Assembly: GCA_037783545.1 (NCBI GenBank)
Contig: JBBELK010000624.1
Location: forward strand, 62,001-126,000
Reading direction: 5' to 3'
DNA from: Henricia sp. BOLD:AAB3569
Taxonomy: Eukaryota > Echinodermata > Asteroidea > Spinulosida > Echinasteridae
Length of the DNA: 64,000 nucleotides
Shown here: positions 45,262-55,482 of the stretch, one piece after another
Layout of the letters: every line of letters begins with the position of its first letter
Position numbering within the stretch: the stretch's first letter is position 1
The notes under the pieces: model-generated
Seen by the model: only the letters and a program-made list of their open reading frames with translations
Databases searched by the model: none
What the model was told of the DNA's origin: nothing
Program-made: the position numbers and the translations under genes

Positions 45262-45399
45262 TTGAACGAGGTTGTACAATGGCGAAACCTCATTTACCAC
45301 TAGTGCTTGTCGAGATAGGATAGGGCCCCACGTCATCAACAAGTGCGGGCCATTGTACACGAGGTCGTTCAATAGTTCCAACGCCTCATTTGGCGAGCC
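45262..45399 (-). CDS. GABA-B-receptor-like gene, exon 2
   Basis: 46 codons between TTTTACAG and GTAAGT, phase 0 at both ends. ALELLNDLVYN aligns with the family segment ATKYLYELLYN, and LYNLVQ with MWNLIVLS. The translation joins exon 1 in frame with no gap against the family pattern. In mammalian GABA-B subunits this segment holds a disulfide pair (the Cys in KCDPG and the Cys in MPGC); here the aligned positions read NGSPNEA and MTWGPIL, so both cysteines are gone. A long G-rich tract lies about 170 bases upstream of the acceptor in the gene's direction. Intron 1 is about 12.1 kb. Confidence 0.85.
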
Positions 45400-45559
45400 C
45401 TGTAAAACGAGCAAAATATCTATAATAGTCAACGCTCGCAATTCGTCGTGCGAGGAGTGAGTTCGATGTTATCGTGATTCATAGAAAATAAAGGCAAATT
45501 AACCTTCACTAAAAAATATGAAATACATGACGCCTCCATGACATCATTTTGCATTATGC

Positions 45560-45838
45560 TTACAGAGGGGCGGGGGTGCGGGGAGGGGGGTGCGTGGGGG
45601 GGGGTGCGGGGGGGGGGGGGGGGGGTGCGGGGGGGTTGCAGGGGGGGGGGGGGGGTGCGGGGGGGGGGGGGTTGCGCGGGGGTTGGGGGTGGGGGTGCGG
45701 GGGGGGATGGGGGAGGGGTGCGGGGGGGGGGGAGTGCGGGGGGGGGGGAGTGCGGGGGGGGGGGGTTTGCACAGACCTCAGCTGGGGTCTGTGCAGAGGT
45801 TCCCCCCCCCCCCAACCCCCCGTAGTTACGCCACTGCT
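45560..45838 (+). repeat. G-rich low-complexity tract ending in a MITE terminus
   Basis: GTGCGGGGGG-type units over about 200 bases (45567-45770), then GCACAGACC ... GGTCTGTGC palindrome and GTAGTTACGCCACTG, a CAGTGGCGTAACTAC terminus like those of the hAT-like MITEs. Long ORFs here on both strands are composition artefacts. The tract is in intron 1, upstream of exon 2. Confidence 0.8.
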
Positions 45839-46223
45839 TACTGTTGTTACATTTTAGAACCCTTACCAGTTTCAAGATAATCCGATGATGCCTTATGTAT
45901 GTATTTTAGAAATTCACAATATGCGTATTGGCAACACACTGCATGGCAATACAAAAAATCTTCGCCACAGTCTGTTTAAAATGCAAATTTTGACTACACA
46001 AACAGTCATGTTTGGTTGTCGACAAGTTCAGCAATCACCAATAATGAGCCAACTCTATACATATGTTGCCGTATACGTTAGTCTTGGGACTTTTTAACTT
46101 GGTGGCTGGAGGGCGCCCCTCTATGCGATGACGTCACCACCTATTTTTTTTCAGAGAGCCCAATCACCTTGTACACTAACATCACCGACCCCATTTCTGC
46201 ACCAATTACCACTTTCAAATAAT

Positions 46224-47020
46224 AAAGGCCCGTTTACACTCGATTCGCCTTTGCTGAATCGATCTTTTCCAAAAAGGGGAGTTGAAGCCGGGTAGGCACT
46301 AACAGGGGCGGATCCAGGGGGCGTGGGGGGCGCACGCCCCTCCCTTTTAAAAAAACAAACAAACAAAACAAACAAAAAAACACTTTTTGTGCACTCTTTT
46401 TCTGCTTAAAGTGGTTAAATATTGCCCCAGATCGCACCACAGAGCATCTATAATCCATCTAGAAGCCGTTAGGGCTTCGCGCTATGCGCTCGCTATTTCA
46501 TTGTCATCAGCATTTCGTGCTTAAAAATTTCACGCCCCCCCCCCCCCCCCCCCCCTTTTAAAAATCCTGGATCCGCCCCTGACTAAGTGTAAACGCAAAA
46601 GGTGAATTGATTCGCCCTTTTCAAGTCACCTTTGGGATAGGGTTGAATCCCGCAAATTGTCAAGGTCGCTTGCAAGTGTAAACGCTACCCGAATACAGAT
46701 TCAGCGGCAATAGACTGCCGAAGTTGGCTCTACACTAAAAAAATCACCGAACCGTGTCCATGTGGTTTTGCAATGGTACTTTCCCCGACGGCCATGATGT
46801 TTAGAACCAATTACCATGGCAACGCACGTCGCACTTCGGCTGTCGATGTGAGTGTCCGTGGGGCGGTGTCCGCCGTGTTGTAGATTTAATTGACCAATCT
46901 GGCACTAGTGCCGCAACACCTAACAGCTCACGCATGCGCTGCAGTTACAATTAGTGCATGGTGATTTTTGCGGTTTCTGAAGGCGAGTTGAAGCCGATTT
47001 GGGGTGTAGTGTAAACGCTG
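46224..47020. mobile_element. Diverged MITE with GTTTACACT ends, holding a nested MITE
   Basis: Left AAAGGCCCGTTTACACTCG; right mirror AGTGTAAACGCTGC near 46995-47015. Several internal AGTGTAAACGC and TTGATTCGCC blocks. Right limit uncertain. Interrupted by 46303-46581. Confidence 0.5.
46303..46581. mobile_element. MITE with CAGGGGCGGATCCAGG ends
   Basis: Perfect 15-base terminal repeats CAGGGGCGGATCCAG / CTGGATCCGCCCCTG, flanked by ACTAA at 46298-46302 and 46582-46586. Contains a C run of about 20. No ORF of meaning. The host sequence is continuous across the site once the insert is removed. Confidence 0.85.
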
Positions 47021-48079
47021 CAAATGTTAAGTTTTGCGGTCGCAATAAAAATGCACGGTGGTGGTCCATCCCCAGTTTCTACCGGAAGTGAACAAGGTCA
47101 ATTTCTGTGTTTTAGACCTTGGTTAGCTTTGACAGTATATAGCCAAAGGGTTTATAGTTTAAAGAGTCAAGTTCTTACTGATTTTTGAAAATGTACGCAT
47201 TAGATTTTCAATGTATTTTGTGAAAACATCTGATGACGTCACTTTGACGTCATTGTGATATGCCACAAACTTTATAGCAGGGAACATGACTATGAAGTTT
47301 TAGTTTTTCAATTATTGAAATCACTTGAAATCAACGAGTGACAACAGCTGTGCATTGACCTACGACCATGCTACACACCTGCACTGATAAAGTTTTTCTA
47401 CAAAATGTCCAATAGATATTTGTTTCAAATACGTTCTGAACATTTTGATTTTTTTTCGTACGACGACGTTATCATCTTTATCGTAGGTCAAACGGTTGAA
47501 TTTGTTATGATTTTTTTTTTATCTGAAAAATATTAGATTCTGACGTTTGTAAGCTGACACCTAATGACTTCATCATCACGGCGTCATTCTTTGAAATGCA
47601 TTTTTGATACTAAATCTTTGAATTTAAATTTGTTTTATTACTTCCCTCTAGCGGATTTTTACAATCGACAATAACGTATTAAACAACTATGAAATAATCT
47701 ATGCAGTTTCGTTAGGTTAAATCAACTATGCACACACAACACCAGAGAAAACGAAGGTGAAAAACACGCGGAAATCAAGAAAATTTCATAAATTTATGAA
47801 TGTTTTTCTTATCATAAATTTATGACGAGCAATTAACCGAGAGCATTATCCATACGTTGTCCAATTAGATTTTCTCAAGGCTAAATTCCGTAGCACAGAC
47901 GGCGCAGCATTTAAGGTTTAATGGCCCGTCAATAGTATTTTTCAAAACAAGCAAATACCATCGTAAGATCGTGTTAGACCCCTAATAAACAGACTGCTCA
48001 GGAGAACAAACACTGAATTACAGTGGCGTTTCAAATCGCATGTACGTACAGGGCCTTCGTGTCCGTTGGAACTATTGTG
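47021..48079. other. No gene seen
   Basis: AT-rich intron 1. A short palindrome TCATAAATTTATGA occurs twice near 47790-47825. Confidence 0.4.
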
Positions 48080-48235
48080 TCCATAGACGGTTTTTTTGGG
48101 ACACAATGGTGGAGACTTAATGGTGCGGACTATTCTTACATAATAGTGCGAACATAATAATTGTACAAAAGGACATAATGGTGCGGACTTAATGATTTTT
48201 CCGGACACAATGGTGCTGAAATAATGGGCCATCGG
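48080..48235 (+). repeat. Irregular short repeat of ACAATGGTGCGGACTTAATG
   Basis: Four to five diverged copies within 155 bases, units around 30-40 bases. No surrounding element identified. Confidence 0.6.
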
Positions 48236-48239
48236 CGCA

Positions 48240-48478
48240 CATCATGGTTCAAGCGGAAACAGTGGTCCGGTGACTCGGAGCTTCTCTGATACCTCATTGG
48301 CTGCGCGTTGGACTTGAAGGTCAGCGCAACGCAGTCGAGGTTCAACAAATTTAAACTTTGAACGCAGCTCAAACGATAGGCCGCGCACAAGCAGAAAATC
48401 AGCTTCTGTACAAACCAATGGCACAGGCGCGCGCAAGACCATTTTTTTCTAGATAGTGTGAATGCACCTTTAAAGGTA
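48240..48478. repeat. MITE remnant related to 48774-48996
   Basis: Right end ATAGTGTGAATGCACCTTTAA is a diverged mirror of the GCGTTCACACTAT terminus, and the interior shares GCTTCTCTGATACCTCATTGG with 48774-48996 in inverse. The left end is less clear. Confidence 0.55.
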
Positions 48479-48773
48479 GTCTACTTGTTTGGTAATTACC
48501 CTCCAAAACATTTCTGAATTATTATATTTAAGCTGACTTGTTATCAGGATGGTAATGGTAGTAATCATCCTGTGAAATTATTTCGTCTGAATTGTCCCCA
48601 TTCGTAAGAAAAATGACAACATTATCTCCAAAGATCACCTGTACTTGAATTCTTCAGGCTTTCTGAAGTATTACTGCATCTATGTGGCTGAAGTTTTCTC
48701 GACCTATGCTTTCAATTACCAGTGGAAATCATGCCGTTTTTAACAGTTTAGCAAACAAGCATACTACTTTTAA

Positions 48774-48996
48774 GGGGCGTTCACACTATCGCGGAAAATG
48801 GCTTTGCGCGCGCCCGTTTGTTGAACTTTGACCGCGGTGCGCTGACATTTGTAACGCGCAGCCATTGAGGTATCAGAGAGGCTCGGTGTCACCGTAGAAA
48901 AAAAATATATTTTTGAAAAATTGGCGACTGGGAGCTCATGCAATACGGTAAGCGCAGCGTACAGGCATGGTTTTTCCGCGATAATGTGAACGCTGC
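48774..48996. mobile_element. TTAA-flanked MITE
   Basis: Ends GGGGCGTTCACACTATCGCG and mirror CGCGATAATGTGAACGCTGC, TTAA at 48770-48773 and 48997-49000. The right TTAA is shared with the next element. Confidence 0.82.
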
Positions 48997-49000
48997 TTAA

Positions 49001-49133
49001 AGGCAGAGGCTCGTCAATGCGCGCGTGAGGCCAAATTCGTGCTACGAAATACGCAACTCCATAGTAAGGGCATGGAGCTGAGTATTTCGTGGCACGAATT
49101 TGGCCTCACTCGCGCATTGACGAGCCTCTGACT
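49001..49133. mobile_element. TTAA-flanked hairpin MITE, almost entirely palindromic
   Basis: 133 bases. Arms of about 54 bases starting AGGCAGAGGCTCGTCAATGC (left) and AGTCAGAGGCTCGTCAATGC (right, mirrored) with three or four mismatches, and a loop near 25 bases. TTAA at 48997-49000 and 49134-49137. Confidence 0.85.
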
Positions 49134-49167
49134 TTAAGGGTTCCCCGAGTAAAAAAAACAACAACAC

Positions 49168-49340
49168 CTGTAGCCGTTTTTGAGCATTGTTTCTAAAAAA
49201 TAAAGGTCACGTGATTTATCCGAACCAGATTTCTGGTTCGGATAAATCACATGTTCTTTCGAGTTAATTTTGCCTGCAGCCGTACGAAAGTTTGTTATTG
49301 CAGTACTGCACCAAATTCAGCTATTGTGTGTTGCTGCGCC
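49168..49340 (+). repeat. Repeat block A with CACGTGATTTATCC palindrome
   Basis: CGTTTTTGAGCATTGTTTCT, then a 46-base palindrome (49207-49252) around GAACCAGATTTCTGGTTC, then TGCAGTACTGCACCAAATTC. The same blocks occur inverted at 60160-60310 around GAACCAGAATCTGGTTC. Confidence 0.75.
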
Positions 49341-49343
49341 CTG

Positions 49344-49415
49344 AGCATCTTTTTGATGGATACCGGCGCATTACAAATGTTTAAATTTATATTATTATTG
49401 TTATTATTATTAACG
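49344..49415 (+). repeat. Retroposon 3' end with (ATT)n tail
   Basis: TGAGCATCTTTTTGATGGAT, ACCGGCGCATTA and an (ATT)n run match 60565-60640 inverted. A trinucleotide tail suggests a LINE- or SINE-derived 3' end. Confidence 0.65.
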
Positions 49416-49732
49416 AGACGTAAACCCCGTGGCAGTAATCCCCTACACGCGGTGCCGTGGTTTATGCACTCGTGGGGCTAGCGAGGCATTGATCTTGTGG
49501 TAGCGGCAGGGAGCCAGACCACCCTGTGTGTTCCGACATTAGCTGTTTTAGTCTGTTCACCTAACTGTTAGCTCCACGCGGAACTGTCACAACAGCCGGT
49601 TGCTCCAGTGCGCGTGTTTTTTTTTTTTTTACACCGCAGCGTGGGGTACACCCCAATTTTTCAACCCGGATAGAGTCTACTAAGTTTCCAATGACTGATA
49701 CTTCTCAAGTGACAATCTTGGAAATAGTCAGG

Positions 49733-49872
49733 GGCCAATTTCATAAAGCAGTTAAGCAAAAACATTTGCTTAATAAAAAATTTGTCTGCTTTATAAAAAT
49801 GGGTTAATAATCAAAGTCGTGAGGTTCGCGCGATAGTTGCTACGGCTGGTAAAGCGTACAACCCGACTTTTG
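49733..49872 (+). repeat. MITE-like fragment leading into block B
   Basis: GGGGCCAATTTCATAAAGCA is the terminus family also seen at 1-76 and 38626. TCGTGAGGTTCGCGCGATAG and GGCTGGTAAAGCGTA then match 59740-59790 inverted. Confidence 0.55.
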
Positions 49873-50476
49873 ACCTCTTTTGTTAATTTAAGCTTTTTAA
49901 AGTTAATTGCCTGTTATTTTCAAATTATTGTCAATGATGCTACATCACTAATTTATGTTAACAGTGAACCGGTGTGTTCCTTCGAAGCTAGATATTCAAT
50001 CTCTATACATACTTAAATTGTATACCCTAGGCCTATACATTTGTACTGCTAATTTACCTCTTTTGTAAAGTTAAGCTTTTTAAAGTTAATTGCCTGTTAT
50101 TTTGATGATTTGTTTTCACAATGACCATCAACAAATTATTGTCAATGATGCTACATCACTAATTTATGTTAACAGTGAACCGGTGTGTCCTTCAAAGCTT
50201 GATACTCAATCTCTATAAATACTTAAATTGTATACCCTATAGGCCTATACATTTGTACTGCTAATTTACCTCTTTTGTTAATTTAAGCTTTTTTTAGTTA
50301 ATTGCCTGTTATTTTGATGATTTGTTTTCACAACGACCATCAAACAATTATTGTCAATGATGCTACATCACTAATTTATGTTAACAGTGAATCGGTGTGT
50401 TCCTTCAAAGCTTGATACTCAATCTCTATAAATACTTAAATTGTATACCCTAGGCCTGTACATTTGTACTGCTAAT
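49873..50476 (+). repeat. Tandem repeat, three units of about 184-211 bp (block B)
   Basis: Units 49873-50056, 50057-50267 and 50268-50476, all with AAGTTAATTGCCTGTTATTT, GATGCTACATCACTAATTTA and AACTTAAATTGTATACCCTA-type blocks. Unit 1 lacks GATTTGTTTTCACAATGACC. Part of the unit recurs inverted at 59600-59720. Confidence 0.88.
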
Positions 50477-50552
50477 TCGCCTTTTTCGTTAACAAACAGC
50501 ACTGTCATCATTATTTAAATAATTCCGAAACACGAGAACCATGGGCAGGATC

Positions 50553-51141
50553 ATCCTGAGATATCAGGGAATTTCCACTCTGCAAAGCGACGTAACAATA
50601 CCCTGAGGAAACACGCGCAAATCTGTGGAGTGAGCCGGCTGTTGTCTTAAGCCAACTCACGCCCGAGTCATTTTGATGTAATTTAATCAATTCTGTCATG
50701 TTATGCCGAAAAGAAACGATTTCTATACTTTCCAGAAATTGTATTGGGTTCTGTTCCTTATGACTGTCCCATTCCTACCAAACTTTCAAACGACGATCTT
50801 AATTTACTCCGCAGTTTTTCAAATTAATAACAGGGATGCATGCTGACGAATGTAATGGAACGGATTCCCCAGTATGCTTTAAATAGCAGCCAATCGCCGA
50901 CGCGGACAACGACCAGCATTACCGAGAACATGTATCACATGCATGCACGGTGTTTACAATCTGCTCGCGTTACATTTAAATGCCTGCAATTATGCTGCAA
51001 TGCACTGCCAAGCGTCCTGATTGGTCCAGCAGAGGCGACAAGATTTCTGTCGCTTGTTCCACCGCGAAATGGGGCCTGTTCAACAGGGCCACTGTACGCA
51101 GGAGTTAGGGAGTGCGTTAAAGGGGCAATGTTGCAAGAGAA
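50553..51141 (+). repeat. 590-bp repeat block C, copy 1
   Basis: Matches 58850-59431 over its full length in the same orientation with few gaps, from TCCTGAGAT to AAAGGGGCA(A/C)TGTTGCAAGAG. No coding capacity recognised. Confidence 0.88.
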
Positions 51142-51360
51142 TGGGGCAGGATAGAACTCCATTGTATACTATTGTTTCACCTTATACTATGCATTATATG
51201 CCAGAGTACTTTGCTGGACGGGTCATTTATTTCGTTTCTTGGAGTATAGCAATTAAAAACGGAACTTGTTCAAACATCACTAATAATACGCACACGCAAT
51301 TTTGTTCCAATTTTTTCCCAAATACTATAAATTAAATTCAGTTTTTGCGAATTTCCCACT

Positions 51361-52052
51361 TGTGTCATGTGCCTATGTCAAAAGTTAGAGAACATGAGCG
51401 CCATTGGGTGAAAACGGATCCAAACTTGAAATTTCACAAGGAATTCATTTTTTGTGGTCTCGCTTTCCGGAAAAAAAAACCTGGAAAGTTGTCTAATTTG
51501 CATAAATTTCAACATTTCATTCAATCCACTGATTTTTCACGTATTAGATCATGTTACACATCAGCTATAGGGTTTTAACGGTCGGAGGTTCTATCTGTTA
51601 ACCTCATTTCAGTGATTAGACGTTACCGATGAGCGGATATAGGGATGCATCAAAATCTAAATACACATGTAGCTTATTTACTTGCGATATTACTGCAGAT
51701 GCTGTTAGATTATTTGTCTCAAGTGACAATTGATCATGGTCAAGTGTCTTTAAATGTTACCATAGGAATCGGGTCGCCAGGGTAAACCTGCATCTCGGGA
51801 AACATCATTTTGTAACAATAGTAACCATTAAATTGATGAAACTTACGTAAGATCGCGTTTAACGGCTTCTCCGAAAACTGTTACTAGATTCATTGAAGTT
51901 GTGGGAATCCGGGTCATATCGAGACGATGGGTAATTTTCGGAGAAAATGATGACCACCGCGTGTGAAAAATAATGTCATTGTTTCTTCCCACGCAGAATT
52001 ACATGGCGAGAAAAAGTGACATTTATTCAAATGTAAGGGATTGTTTTTTTAT
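51361..52052 (+). repeat. Large inverted repeat, left arm
   Basis: About 690 bases mirrored at 53028-53725 (for example CATGAGCGCCATTGG, AACGGATCCAAACTTGAAAT, CAAGGAATTCATTTTTTGTG). Identity looks around 80 percent with small gaps. The apparent ORFs in both arms are mirror images and not evidence of coding. Confidence 0.85.
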
Positions 52053-52114
52053 TATTTCAACATATCTTTAAAATGTAACAACTGGAGAGGTTTTTTAATT
52101 ATAGAGATATCTTT

Positions 52115-52650
52115 AAATGTAAGTCATAAATACCTGAGACAGTTTACGCATCCCTACTGGCTGAGAGCACGTCACGTGGCCAGTCTTAAACGGACGATAA
52201 AGACCGGCCAGTCTTAAACACTTTTTAGCCTGGCACTCGCCTGCGCCCTATTCAGCGCTTATTGAACACGCACACGCACAAAGAAACTGCACGCTCCCGA
52301 AAGCAAAATGCGCACTACAAGTACCCGGTCATGTGTTGGCGCATCAACATGCTTGCAAAACGCGTGACGCGCGCAAGAAAGAACAGCAGTTTGAACAAAC
52401 GCGGGTCATGCATGTGCAAAACATGGCAAAACGACCAGATTATCGAATAATTTTTTGTGAGTTTTACCGATTTAAACAAAAGTATTTATGAATGGGAATA
52501 CAACTTGATTTGGCTAGTCTTAAACAATCCGTTTAAAACCGGCTAGGGTACTGGCCTACGGCTCGGGCCATTATTACTCGTCCAGACCCCTATCCGGTTT
52601 TAAACGTATGTTTAAGACTGGTCAAACCCACTTTTATTCCCTAATTAAAG
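52115..52650. mobile_element. Repeat family F, copy 2 (no nested MITE)
   Basis: Inverse of 19791-20655: GGGATGCGTAAACTGTC on the minus strand, AAACCGGCTAGGG/CCTATCCGGTTTT palindrome and TTAATTAGGGAATAAAAGTG end. At the position of the family E insertion it reads TACTTGTAGTGCGCA without interruption. Confidence 0.75.
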
Positions 52651-52793
52651 ATTTTCTTAATGTTTTTAAGATATCTCTAAATGTTTTGAAGGTATCTTGG
52701 AAACGATTTAGAGATATGGACGCCGCCATTTTGTCTAAAAACTGGCAAAGAATTACATTTTCGCGGAAAAAATTCGTGTACTCCGATAGCAAT

Positions 52794-53018
52794 ACTACAG
52801 AGCTCTGGAAATGCCATCCGACTTGTTGAGATCCTGAGATAATTTATCGCAGAATGACGACATATTCAGAGCAAAGAGTCGTCATCCTGTGATAATTATC
52901 TCAGGAAGACGACATCCAGAATGTAGTATGACGGCATTTTGCACCGATATGTTGTCATCCTGGGATAAATTATTTTAGGATCTCAACAAGTTGGATGGCA
53001 CTTCCAGAGCTCCGTAGT
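52794..53018. mobile_element. MITE with ACTACGGAGCTCTGG ends (family V, copy 1)
   Basis: Ends ACTACAGAGCTCTGGAAATG and mirror CACTTCCAGAGCTCCGTAGT. Interior of GATGACGACAT and ATAATTTATC units in both orientations. Related to 54592-55123. Confidence 0.8.
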
Positions 53019-53027
53019 TGTTCCCTT

Positions 53028-53725
53028 AAAACAACCCCTTTAATTTGAATATTAAAATGTCACTTTTTCTCGTCATACTTATATATAATTCTGCGTGAGA
53101 AGAAACACCTGAGACATTAATTTTCACACCCGGCGGTCATTATCATTTTCTGAGATTTATCCCATTCCCACAACTTCAAAAAATGAAACTACCAGTTTTT
53201 GCGGGAAAGCTGTTAAAACGCGAGTTTCGTCGATTTTAACAAGTTCTCACGCACAGGTGATCACCCACCTGCCTAAGTCTATTCAATTGTTAAGATGTTT
53301 CCCAAAAAGCTTGCCAGGTAGAGACCCTGGCAACCCGATTCCCATGGCAACATTTAAAGTCAAATAGACGATGATCATTGTCACTTGGGACAAACAGCAT
53401 CTGCGGTAATATCGCAAGTAAATAAGCTATTTGGACTTGATGTATCCCTATATTCGCTCATCCGCAATGTCTAATCACTGAAATGATGTGAAAAATAGAA
53501 GCTGCGACCCTTAAAATCCTTTAGCTAATGTGCAACATGATCTTATACCTGAAAGACCAAATGAATTGCGTGGAATTTTCGAAATTTTGCAAATTAGACA
53601 CATTTCCCGGTTTTTCCGGAAAGCGATATACCACAAAAATGAATTCCTTGTGAAATTTCAAGTTTGGATCCGTTTTCATCCAATGGCGCTCATGTTTTTC
53701 AACTTTTTGACATAGGCGGGCCACG
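53028..53725 (-). repeat. Large inverted repeat, right arm
   Basis: Mirror of 51361-52052. The 975-base spacer holds the family F repeat at 52115-52650 and the MITE at 52794-53018. Confidence 0.85.
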
Positions 53726-53732
53726 ATGTGTG

Positions 53733-53972
53733 TTATTGAAATTAGAAACATTTCTCTCTGGCATAAACAAAATCACAATTAAATTGCTGTACAAGCCTGT
53801 ATAATAATGAGGAAAAAACGTCAGACAAAACGAAGCAGCCGTCCGTTTTGAGTTATTGAAATTAGAAACATTTCTCTCTGGCATAAACAAAATCACAATT
53901 AAATTGCTGTACAAGCCTGTATAATAATGAGGAAAAAACATCAGACAAAACGAAGCAGCCGTCCGTTTTGAG
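53733..53972 (+). repeat. 120-bp perfect tandem duplication
   Basis: Units 53733-53852 and 53853-53972 differ at one base by my reading (AAACGTCAG versus AAACATCAG). Confidence 0.95.
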
Positions 53973-54046
53973 GAATTTAAATTTGCCATCGAAAACTAGG
54001 CTTTCAGTGCTTGTTTGACCCTATATTTTCAGTTGTAGTATATATA

Positions 54047-54338
54047 CAGGGGCGTAGCTAGACCATTTTGATTGGGGAGTGTTACCAAATTTTCGCGGAG
54101 TGGTTTTGGTGGTGATGGTGGTGGGGAGAGAGGGGGACGAGGGGGGAGTTGGGGGTTGGGGTGGTGAACGGGTGAGCGCCCTCGCTGGTCAACTAGTGCC
54201 GACCTAATATAGATATTACCATCGCCGTAACAGTATTGCAGTATTTTTTTGGACGACAGCCCCAATTTGCCGAATGAAATAATTATTGGGGGAGCGGGAT
54301 GTCACACAACCCCCCACCCCCCACTATCTACGCCCCTG
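54047..54338. mobile_element. hAT-like MITE
   Basis: Ends CAGGGGCGTAGCTAGA and mirror TCTACGCCCCTG. GTAGTATA follows the right end (54339-54346); on the left GTAGTATA occurs four bases before the terminus, followed by TATA. Interior G/C-rich. Same class as 8218-8585. Confidence 0.72.
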
Positions 54339-54591
54339 GTAGTATACCTTGGGACATCCTAAACAGTGTTCTTAAGTGTCACAGCCGGTGCATGTGCCGT
54401 TTAGGAGAAAATAACATCAATTTGTGGTGCAAAATCACAAAAAATCGTATAAAAATCAGAATGTTGAGTGCTACAACCACAAACATCGTCCCACTGTGGC
54501 CTGCTTCCACATTTATAATGAGAATATGACTACAAACCACGCAACAAAATTGTATGATAGCTATTGTCCGTGGGGCACTGTTAACTACGGA

Positions 54592-55123
54592 GCTCTGAAA
54601 ATGTAATTTGACTTGTTGAGATCCCGTGATGATTTATCGCAGGATGACAACATATTCAGTATAAAATGGCATCATTCCGTGATAAGTACTTCAGGAAGAT
54701 GACATTCAGAATGTAGGATGACGACATCCTGAGAAAACTCATCACGGGATGACGACATCCAGAATTTAGGACGACAACTTCGTGTGATAATTTATCACGT
54801 GTTGATGACATTTTACACTGAATATTATGTCATCCTGCGATAAATCATAACGGGATCTCAACAAGTTGGATGTCGACATCCCGTGATAAATATTATCATG
54901 GGATGTCGACATTCTATATTTTGGATGTCGTCATCCTACATTTTTGATGTTGTCATCCCGCGAAAAATTATTTCAGGATGTCGTCATCCTACACTCTGGA
55001 TGTCGTCTTCCTGAGATAATTGTCACTGGATGACGACATTTTTTTCTCTGAATATGTCGTCATCCTGCGATAAATTGTCAGGATCTCAACAAACTAGATG
55101 CCACTTCCAGAGCTCCGTAGTTA
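54592..55123. mobile_element. MITE family V, copy 2 (expanded)
   Basis: Ends TAACTACGGAGCTCTG and mirror CAGAGCTCCGTAGTTA. The interior has about twice the number of GGATGACGACAT/ATGTCGTCATCC and GATAAATTATC units as copy 1, plus an internal terminus-like GATCTCAACAAGTTGGATG at 54851. Confidence 0.8.
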
Positions 55124-55482
55124 CCAGACCCCACCGAGTCAGGAAATTTGTTCAAAAAGGACTAAAAACATTCAAAATGGGACTAATTATGCATTTAGAA
55201 ATTTGCCTGAGATCATCATCTTTTATATAAGTGATTGATGGTCAGTCTAGCTAAAGAATTGTAGTCAGGACGCTTGTTAAGGCTAACCCCTACCCCTTAT
55301 TCACAAATATCGCAATTTTCAGTGTTTCACAAAATGATATACTGGTATTTCTTGCAACATTTAGTGTGGTAGGATTTTTGTGCTAAAATTGATTGTTTAT
55401 GCTTTGTTGGGTTGATTTCAGGTCAAAATATGGGAAAACGGTGAGTTCAAATTTCACGACTCCTCCTCCAGACCGACCAGGC
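55124..55482. other. No gene seen
   Basis: Intron 1 sequence, nothing recognised. Confidence 0.4.

Noticed and set aside
45429..45880. ORFs up to 148 codons of Gly/Pro repeats on both strands
   Set aside because: Pure consequence of the G-rich tract; open in all frames.
51345..53751. Similar ORFs (HERHWxKTDPNLKFHKEF) on both strands as a conserved gene family
   Set aside because: They are the two mirrored arms of one inverted repeat, so similarity does not reflect coding selection.
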